Assembly (NCBI RefSeq): GCF_028356935.1
Contig: NZ_CP102798.1
Coordinates: 1,426,001-1,490,000 of the forward strand
DNA: 64,000 nt
Direction: 5' to 3'
Source: Lysinibacillus sp. OF-1
GTDB taxonomy: Bacteria > Bacillota > Bacilli > Bacillales_A > Planococcaceae
In this document: in pieces, positions 44,860 through 50,715 of the stretch
How the letters are laid out: each line of letters starts with the position of its first letter
Numbering within the stretch: the first letter of the stretch is position 1
Notes under the pieces: model-generated
What the model was told of the DNA's origin: nothing
Seen by the model: only the letters and a program-made list of their open reading frames with translations
Databases searched by the model: none
Translations under genes and position numbers: made by a program

Positions 44860-44889
44860 CCTGAATAGTATCGACTATTCAGGGTTTTT
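44860..44889 (+). terminator. Terminator of the phn operon
   Basis: CCTGAATAG / CTATTCAGG with a 6-nt loop and TTTTT, 28 nt after the last gene. Confidence 0.9.
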
Positions 44890-45004
44890 CATTTATTGTT
44901 AAAAAGAAGGATTTTCAATTATTAAAAGTTTTTTACTTGAAAAAATGTCGTATTCGATTTATTGTCTTTAGAGATACTTGTTTAATGGACTTGGAGGATA
45001 TAAA

Positions 45005-45739
45005 ATGCACGGAATTTATATACGCTATAATGTCTCAGAAGAAACCCAAGCAGCACAATGGCCCAAAAAAATGGATGCATTTGCGTATGTTCAACGAGGA
45101 AAACCACAACAAGACAATGTTAGCTTGCTGTCAAAAGAAGAGCTGAAAAACCATGCCATACGCTATATTAAAAGCTTAAAAGACAATGCAAGTGTACATT
45201 TAGTAGAGCAACGCAACGGCGAAATTGAACATTTTGATCGACGTTATATGGAATCATTAAAGTTAAAAGAAAGCATCGATTCACAACTTATTAATCTAGA
45301 AGAAATTCGTTTATTATTACAATTAATGAATGTCTTGAATTTATCGCATGCATTTGGAGAAAATGCTGGAAAGCTATTGCGTCAAATTACCCCTTATGCA
45401 AAAGATGTGGAGCATCCAACATTCCAAACAACACGTGTTGAGCGCCATTTCTATTCGGAATTAATTGAACAAATTGAAATGGTCTATGCCCGAATTATGC
45501 GTCAACACAACCCATCAACGACTGAAATGCAGCAATCAGAAAAGCTCTGGACAACAGTCTGTGAGCAAGCAATAGAAAAGGTAGAAGCCCGCATTGAACG
45601 TTTATCTTCTATCAAATTAAAGCATGAGAAAAATTTACTAGAGTTTAATCACTTAAAACAGCAAAATATCGAGGCGAAGGAACGCTTAGATCTAGCTGTG
45701 AATGAACTGGATGAAATTTTAAATGTCCTAGAATCATAA
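45005..45739 (+). CDS. Hypothetical coiled-coil protein
   Basis: 244 residues from the ATG at 45005, with GGAGGA 6 nt upstream. No signal peptide or membrane segment. The second half is strongly helical and charged (LWTTVCEQAIEKVEARIERLSS, HEKNLLEFNHLKQQNIEAKERLDLAVNELDEIL), consistent with a coiled coil. I recognise no family and can assign no function. Confidence 0.7.
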   Translation: MHGIYIRYNVSEETQAAQWPKKMDAFAYVQRGKPQQDNVSLLSKEELKNHAIRYIKSLKDNASVHLVEQRNGEIEHFDRRYMESLKLKESIDSQLINLEEIRLLLQLMNVLNLSHAFGENAGKLLRQITPYAKDVEHPTFQTTRVERHFYSELIEQIEMVYARIMRQHNPSTTEMQQSEKLWTTVCEQAIEKVEARIERLSSIKLKHEKNLLEFNHLKQQNIEAKERLDLAVNELDEILNVLES

Positions 45740-45741
45740 GA

Positions 45742-45787
45742 AAAGCATGTCTACCGATTGGAGTGCCAGTCGATAGACATGCTTTTT
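45742..45787 (+). terminator. Terminator of the coiled-coil gene
   Basis: AAAGCATGTCTA / TAGACATGCTTT with a 20-nt loop and a T-run. Confidence 0.85.
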
Positions 45788-45795
45788 ATGCTGTA

Positions 45796-45900
45796 GACGG
45801 ATAGAAACGCCAAAGTGACGGATAGAACCTTTGATATGAAGGATAGAAATGAGAAAATGCTGGATTAAGCCATAGAAGTGACGGATAGCACCACTCTTGC
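45796..45900. repeat. Five tandem units of exactly 21 bp
   Basis: Units begin at 45796, 45817, 45838, 45859 and 45880. The first ten bases are conserved (GACGGATAGA, same, GAAGGATAGA, GCTGGATTAA, GACGGATAGC) and the last base of the first four is T; the other positions vary. The array ends one base before the stop codon of the convergent membrane-protein gene. Stops occur in the reading frames, so it is not coding. Confidence 0.85.
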
Positions 45901-45901
45901 T

Positions 45902-46273
45902 TTACTTTTCCTCATTTTGATCGCGTTTGGTTTGGCGTGAAATACGCAGTAAATCAAGTACAAGCAATACGACAATGATATAGAAAAGAGGGCTAGTAAA
46001 CGATAAACCGATTTGCGACTGGCCACCAAGCAGTGTTAAAACAATCCATAAACCAACTGTATACAGCGTCAAACCAATATAGGCTTTTTTGGACAATTTT
46101 TTATATCTACCTTTATCGATAGCTAGCTGTATGATAACTAACACGACTAATAGAAGAAGAATGATTTTTTTAGTTAAGACTGCTGCAATCGTTGTGTCAG
46201 GGAAAAAATCATTCACGAATAATAATGTGAAAAATACTAGAATTAAAAAATTTAAGATCGTTGAAAGTTTCAT
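45902..46273 (-). CDS. Small hypothetical membrane protein
   Basis: 123 residues with four membrane segments and a charged C-terminal tail (RISRQTKRDQNEEK). AAGGAG precedes the ATG by 7 nt. No family recognised. Confidence 0.7.
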   Translation of the reverse strand: MKLSTILNFLILVFFTLLFVNDFFPDTTIAAVLTKKIILLLLVVLVIIQLAIDKGRYKKLSKKAYIGLTLYTVGLWIVLTLLGGQSQIGLSFTSPLFYIIVVLLVLDLLRISRQTKRDQNEEK

Positions 46274-46382
46274 GCCATATCTCCTTAGTTGCCAAAATTC
46301 TTTTCTATTGTAACATGGTTCAGTTAGAGAGAAATGAAATTATGATATATTGAAGCGAAAATTATGTATGGGGTAGGAAATA

Positions 46383-46610
46383 TTAATTTTTATTGAAAGA
46401 ATCATGATATCTTTTTAGCATTGTCGCAAATTGCTCACGTGTTAAGAAATTTTGAGGATGAGTGCCATCTGTAATACCTTTATTTCTTAACCACTCCCAC
46501 GCAGCATTATGCATGTTTGAGGCTTTTCGAGCAGGGACAATAGCTTGCTTTGTTTTTAAAGCCTCCTCAAGCTCTTTTATTTTACTGAGTAATTCTGTAT
46601 ATTGTGACAT
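46383..46610 (-). CDS. Small protein with SLH-like C-terminal motif
   Basis: 75 residues from the ATG at 46610, preceded by AAAGGAG. The N-terminus is a short helix (TELLSKIKELEEALKT); the C-terminus NMHNAAWEWLRNKGITDGTHPQNFLTREQFATMLKR resembles the single SLH-like module (A-W-x-W..G-I-T-D-G..T-R-E-Q-x-x-T-M-L) often found at the end of Bacillus phage lysins. There is no signal peptide. It may be a remnant or a stand-alone wall-binding module. It is divergent from yuaF. Confidence 0.65.
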   Translation of the reverse strand: MSQYTELLSKIKELEEALKTKQAIVPARKASNMHNAAWEWLRNKGITDGTHPQNFLTREQFATMLKRYHDSFNKN

Positions 46611-46821
46611 TGTTAGTTCTCCTTTATTAGCTAAGATAGTATTTTGGACAACTTTAAGAGCTCTTAAAAAATTGTCCATGCAGGCGATTCTTACTTTTAC
46701 TGCCCTGAATTTAAAGAAACTGGTGACTTGCTCCATTTTTGTTTGAAAAATGCGAAAAATTTCGAAACTTTTCCAGGGGTATATCCGTATAGTAGGTAAT
46801 ATGATGAAAGGGGTGAGCAAC

Positions 46822-47352
46822 TTGACGCTATTTGGCTATTCACTCGAACAGATCTTTTTGGTTGTTTTGATTTTTGCTGGTCTTGCCACAATACTCGTTA
46901 TGTTTTTTGGTGATGCTGTCGAAGGTATTGGTGAAGGACTGCCCATTTTTAATCCGAGTGTCATTCTATCTTTCATTACGTTGATGTCAGCAGCAGGATT
47001 TATTTTAGAAAAACTAGCCTGGTTCTCTAGCGTTTGGAACATTATTGCTGCATGTATCATCGGCGTTATTTTAAGTACTTTGTTTTATTTATTCGTCCTT
47101 GTTCCGCTGCGATCAGCTGATGTTTCATTGGCTTATACGGAGGAATCACTAGGGGGGCAATTGGGAAAAGTCATTGTACCAATTCCTGTAAATGGTTTTG
47201 GTGAGGTTGTTATCGAAACGACAAGTGGTATGATTTCGAAACGGGCAACAGGCTATGATAATGAAGCCATTGACTATGATGAGACCGTGCTTGTTGTAGA
47301 TGTGAAGGATGGTACACTTTTTGTCAGAACGTATGAGAAAAAATTTGTATAA
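46822..47352 (+). CDS. yuaF: NfeD-like membrane protein YuaF
   Basis: 176 residues from a TTG start at 46822, chosen because AAAGGGGTGAG lies just upstream and the length fits YuaF; a longer form from 46750 lacks a site. Three membrane segments precede a C-terminal OB-like domain (GKVIVPIPVNGFGEVVIETTSG). NfeD proteins partner flotillins in membrane microdomains. The flotillin gene follows by 15 nt. Confidence 0.88.
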   Translation: MTLFGYSLEQIFLVVLIFAGLATILVMFFGDAVEGIGEGLPIFNPSVILSFITLMSAAGFILEKLAWFSSVWNIIAACIIGVILSTLFYLFVLVPLRSADVSLAYTEESLGGQLGKVIVPIPVNGFGEVVIETTSGMISKRATGYDNEAIDYDETVLVVDVKDGTLFVRTYEKKFV

Positions 47353-47367
47353 AGGAGAGATCTATCT

Positions 47368-48921
47368 ATGTCAACCGATATTTTAATTGTTTTAGGAATT
47401 GTAGCATTTGTATTAATCGCCCTAGTCGGCTTATATGTGACAAAGTATCGTACGGCGGGTCCTGATGAAGCACTGATTGTGACAGGTAGCTATCTCGGCT
47501 CAAAAAATGTACATAAAGATGAGTCGGGGAATCGCATTAAAATAATTCGTGGGGGCGGTACATTTGTATTCCCTATTTTCCAGCAAGCACAGCCATTAAG
47601 TTTACTATCTAGTAAACTAGAGGTAACAACGCCTGAAGTTTATACAGAACAAGGTGTACCTGTTATGGCTGATGGTACAGCCATTATTAAAATTGGCGGC
47701 TCCATTTCTGAAATTGCAACAGCAGCAGAGCAGTTTTTAGGAAAGCAAAAAACGGAGCGTGAAGCGGAAGCACGCGAGGTTTTAGAAGGCCATTTACGTT
47801 CAATTTTAGGCTCCATGACGGTGGAGGAGATTTACAAAAACCGTGATAAATTCTCACAGGAAGTTCAACGTGTTGCTTCTCAGGATTTAGCTAAGATGGG
47901 TCTTGTGATCGTATCCTTCACGATCAAAGATGTACGAGATAAAAATGGCTATTTAGATTCACTTGGTAAACCAAGAATTGCACAGGTAAAACGAGATGCA
48001 GATATTGCGACGGCAGATGCAGAGAAAGAAACGCGTATCAAACGTGCAGAAGCCTCTAAGGAAGCACAAAAGGCAGAGCTAGAACGTGCGACAGAAATTG
48101 CGGAAGCGGAAAAGGAAAATCAATTAAAGGTAGCTGAGTTCCGTCGTGAGCAGGATATTGCAAAAGCCCGTGCTGACCAAGCCTATGAGCTTGAAACAGC
48201 TCGTGCTAAGCAGGAAGTTACGGAGCAAGAAATGCAAATTCGCATTATTGAGCGTCAAAAGCAAATTGAATTAGAAGAAAAAGAGATTTTACGTCGTGAG
48301 AAGCAATATGACTCTGAAGTGAAGAAAAAGGCTGATGCGGATCGTTATGCAGTGGAACAAAATGCCGCTGCCGAAAAAATGCGAGAGCTTGCGCAGGCTG
48401 ATGCGGAAAAATATCGGATTGAATCGTTAGCGAAAGCAGAGGCGGAGAAAATTCGTTTGGATGGTCTTGCTAAAGCAGATGCCGAAAGAGCGCAAGGTGA
48501 GACAGAAGCAGATATTATTCGACTACGAGGTCTTGCAGAAGCTGAGGCTAAACGTAAAATTGCCGAAGCCTTTGAATACTATGGTCAAGCAGCTGTGCTG
48601 GATATGGTAGTGCGTATGATGCCAGAATATGCAAAAGAGCTTGCGAGTCCTCTTGGTAATATCGATAAAATTACAGTGGTCGATACTGGTGGTGGCGAAG
48701 GCAGTGGAGCAAATAAGGTTACGTCTTATGCAACTAATTTAATGTCTACACTACAAGAAACATTAAAAGAAACTTCTGGTATCGATGTGAAGGAACTGAT
48801 CGAAAGCTATGCTGGTAAGCACACTTTGCGTCCAGAATTAGAGCAAATTGCCCTAGGTTTGGAAAAAAAGCAAGCACCTGTTGAAGCAGTAGAAACAAAA
48901 GAAACTGTAGAACAATCCTAA
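47368..48921 (+). CDS. floT: Flotillin
   Basis: 517 residues. An N-terminal hydrophobic hairpin segment, then an SPFH/PHB domain (FVFPIFQQAQPLSLLSSKLEVTTPEVYTEQGVPVMADG), then a long Glu/Ala/Lys-rich coiled coil with repeated EAEK-type units (about 210-410). This matches Bacillus FloT (YuaG), which scaffolds functional membrane microdomains with the NfeD partner. GGAGAG precedes the ATG. Co-transcribed with yuaF and ended by a strong terminator. Confidence 0.95.
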   Translation: MSTDILIVLGIVAFVLIALVGLYVTKYRTAGPDEALIVTGSYLGSKNVHKDESGNRIKIIRGGGTFVFPIFQQAQPLSLLSSKLEVTTPEVYTEQGVPVMADGTAIIKIGGSISEIATAAEQFLGKQKTEREAEAREVLEGHLRSILGSMTVEEIYKNRDKFSQEVQRVASQDLAKMGLVIVSFTIKDVRDKNGYLDSLGKPRIAQVKRDADIATADAEKETRIKRAEASKEAQKAELERATEIAEAEKENQLKVAEFRREQDIAKARADQAYELETARAKQEVTEQEMQIRIIERQKQIELEEKEILRREKQYDSEVKKKADADRYAVEQNAAAEKMRELAQADAEKYRIESLAKAEAEKIRLDGLAKADAERAQGETEADIIRLRGLAEAEAKRKIAEAFEYYGQAAVLDMVVRMMPEYAKELASPLGNIDKITVVDTGGGEGSGANKVTSYATNLMSTLQETLKETSGIDVKELIESYAGKHTLRPELEQIALGLEKKQAPVEAVETKETVEQS

Positions 48922-48971
48922 TAAAAATATATTTACCCAAAGAAAAATGGCATTTCCAATTGTGATAGGTT

Positions 48972-49027
48972 CCCTATTAGGTAGACAGATTAAAAAATAA
49001 AATCTGTTTATCTAATGGGGATTTTTT
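48972..49027 (+). terminator. Long terminator of yuaF-floT
   Basis: CCCTATTAGGTAGACAGATT pairs with AATCTGTTTATCTAATGGGG (few wobbles), followed by ATTTTTTT. Confidence 0.88.
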
Positions 49028-49029
49028 TA

Positions 49030-49345
49030 TGACAAAATATTCTTTCACTGAAGAAACAGTTAGCCATTATATCATTCTAGCAGGAGGAGCATTACACATT
49101 AAATGAAGTAGCAAAAAATTTAGATGTACACCAAGATACAAAAAAGATTGGCAAAATAATGATCTTTATTTTGAAGAAGGGGTCTGAGCAATTAAACCAA
49201 TAGAAACCTACTCTAAAGAAATAACATTGAGACAAATATTTCGTTTTACAACAATGAATGCTACCAAGAAAATTTAATAGAATTTAAGGATCAACACTCA
49301 TAAAGAATTTTTTATTTTCACTGTCTACTTGACTGGGAGCACCAC
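49030..49345 (+). mobile_element. IS3-type insertion sequence remnant
   Basis: The fragment starts MTKYSFTEETVSHYIILAGG, then after a frameshift TLNEVAKNLDVHQDTKKDWQNNDLYFEEG, the helix-turn-helix start of an IS3-family OrfA. The rest is stop-ridden. The right side CTGTCTACTTGACTGGGAGCA (given here as its 20-base start only: CTGTCTACTTGACTGGGAGC) is typical of IS3/IS150-type ends. OrfB is missing. It marks the left border of the recombinase/surface-protein island. Confidence 0.65.
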
Positions 49346-49422
49346 ACCCACATTTTTATGCAAAAAAGCCCAATCCTTTCAAATTGCGCTAATTACGTTT
49401 CATATTTAGTTTTACATAGTTG

Positions 49423-50304
49423 TCACATTATTTTTTTCTGAGGAAACCCGTAATTTTTTTGCCAGTTCGGGATGATTTTCAGCTTTGCCAACTGCTTTTG
49501 TTTCGTTTCGGCACTGGTTTTCAAATAACGTCTTGTGGTGTCAATGCTTTTATGTCCTAAAATATCCGCTAAATCCGACAGTGGATTGCCGCAGTCTAAA
49601 AAGCTTCGGGCGAAGTAGTGCCGCAGATTATGGGGGAAAACCATTGCTGGATCAACTCCGCATTGCTCTGCTACTTCTTTCATTGCACGTGCAATATAGG
49701 AACGGCTAATAGGGCTGCCTTTACTGCCCGTAAAAACAATACCGCTTTTCACATTTTTTTCCTTGCAATATAAGGATAAATGACCTTGTAAATCCTTATG
49801 TATGACAATCGTGCGTACAGTTCCTTTATTGTTAATAAGAACCTTACCGCTCTTGATAGCCTCAACGGTGATAAACTGCAGTTCCCCTATGCGTATTCCT
49901 GTGTAGGCAAGCGTTAGCATAATCATCGCAGTTTTCGTCTTTTTATTCGTGAAGGCGCTTTCAATCAACTTGTCAAATTCCTTTTGGGTAAGCTCATGTT
50001 GAGCGGTGGTCTGTTCTTGAATTCTCAGAGCCTTTAGGGTGAGATCATCCATCTCCATAAATTTTAAAAATTTGTTGACCGCCGCAATGCTGCGGTTGAC
50101 GCTTGAAGGTTTCAGCCTTATTTCCATTGATTTTTTATACTCTATTAAATATTCCTTTTGCAGTTTCCCATCTTTTCCCTCTAAAAAATCAATCAATTTC
50201 AAAATATCTTTTTGATAGCTTCTGATACTATTTTTTGCGTATTCATTGTATGTTAAATGTTTAATGAATTTAGGCAAACCACCCTTTAGCTTGTTTAATA
50301 ACAT
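49423..50304 (-). CDS. Tyrosine site-specific recombinase (XerD/RecV-like)
   Basis: 293 residues. An N-terminal SAM-like core-binding domain (residues 10-95) is followed by the catalytic domain with all key residues: Arg138 (TGIRIGEL), a Lys in the beta-hairpin near 160, His225-x-x-Arg228 (HNLRHYF), His251 (LGHKS) and nucleophile Tyr260 (TTRRY). No phage-integrase arm-binding domain is present, so it is of XerCD/invertase size. A GGAG lies 12 nt before the ATG. Its promoter is at 50338-50366. The inverted 28-bp sites start 65 bp from its start codon and are probably its substrate, making it the inversion enzyme for the surface protein switch. Confidence 0.92.
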   Translation of the reverse strand: MLLNKLKGGLPKFIKHLTYNEYAKNSIRSYQKDILKLIDFLEGKDGKLQKEYLIEYKKSMEIRLKPSSVNRSIAAVNKFLKFMEMDDLTLKALRIQEQTTAQHELTQKEFDKLIESAFTNKKTKTAMIMLTLAYTGIRIGELQFITVEAIKSGKVLINNKGTVRTIVIHKDLQGHLSLYCKEKNVKSGIVFTGSKGSPISRSYIARAMKEVAEQCGVDPAMVFPHNLRHYFARSFLDCGNPLSDLADILGHKSIDTTRRYLKTSAETKQKQLAKLKIIPNWQKNYGFPQKKIM

Positions 50305-50337
50305 AAAAATAATATACTCCTTTTTGACTTTGACAAG

Positions 50338-50366
50338 AGTATATCAGCAAGTATTACAATTTACAA
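50338..50366 (-). promoter_or_regulatory. Promoter of the recombinase gene
   Basis: On the minus strand TTGTAA (50361-50366) and TATACT (50338-50343) are spaced by exactly 17 nt. It lies outside the inverted sites, so recombinase expression should not depend on segment orientation. Confidence 0.75.
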
Positions 50367-50369
50367 CAT

Positions 50370-50397
50370 AGTTGCGATAAATATAATTATCGCAACT
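50370..50397 (+). repeat. Left inverted site of the putative switch
   Basis: 28 bp: arm AGTTGCGATAA, centre ATATAA, arm TTATCGCAACT. The arms are perfect inverted repeats of each other, and the centre is asymmetric. An 11-6-11 layout is that of a tyrosine-recombinase core site. The match with the right site extends one base inward (29 bp in all), and after a 3-4 nt gap both sides share GTTTTATAA. Confidence 0.85.
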
Positions 50398-50518
50398 ACT
50401 AGTTTTATAATAAACTATAATGGGCATAGTAAACCCTACAATTATTTCATTATTTGAACAAATCGAAATAATTCAAAGCTTGCAAAGCTCCTTCTTAAGG
50501 GTTTTTATAAAACTTTTT
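50398..50518. other. Putative invertible DNA segment, about 120 bp
   Basis: Lies between the two inverted sites. No gene. It carries promoter-like elements: leftward TTGTAG (50436-50441) with TATAGT (50414-50419) at 16 nt, and TTTACT with TTATAA at 17 nt; rightward TTGCAA (50480-50485) with weak -10s near 50503-50511. If the leftward pair is the working promoter, it faces away from the surface gene now and would face it after inversion. The orientation assignment is a guess. Confidence 0.6.
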
Positions 50519-50546
50519 AGTTGCGATAATTATATTTATCGCAACT
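50519..50546 (-). repeat. Right inverted site of the putative switch
   Basis: Exact reverse complement of the left site: arms AGTTGCGATAA and TTATCGCAACT with centre TTATAT. Opposite orientation of the asymmetric centres predicts inversion, not excision, of the DNA between. It lies 169 bp before the surface-protein gene; that 5' region (50547-50715) could form a long untranslated leader. Confidence 0.85.
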
Positions 50547-50715
50547 CAAATAAAAAGATATGTAGGCAAAGGAACTGGTTCGGCTGGGGGGGAGAAGCAT
50601 ATTAACACATACTTATGCGATCTTTTTGTTAACAGAATACATCACAAAAGTAATACTAATCCAAATTTAAAGTTGTCCAGAAGGAAGTTAGTAACAAATT
50701 GGAGGTAATTAAAAA

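Noticed and set aside
45796..45900. 21-bp array as a CRISPR
   Set aside because: The conserved part is only about 10 bp, the units are too short, and there are no cas genes.
50370..50397. Chromosomal dif site
   Set aside because: The layout fits, but the arm sequence is unlike the Bacillus dif and there are two inverted copies.
50370..50546. The two palindromic sites as ordinary terminators
   Set aside because: They have no T-run, their arms are separated by a fixed 6-bp centre, and they are exact inverted copies flanking a promoter-sized segment next to a recombinase.
50420..50605. 61-codon frame crossing the right inverted site
   Set aside because: It would be broken by inversion, has no ribosome-binding site and no protein-like composition.
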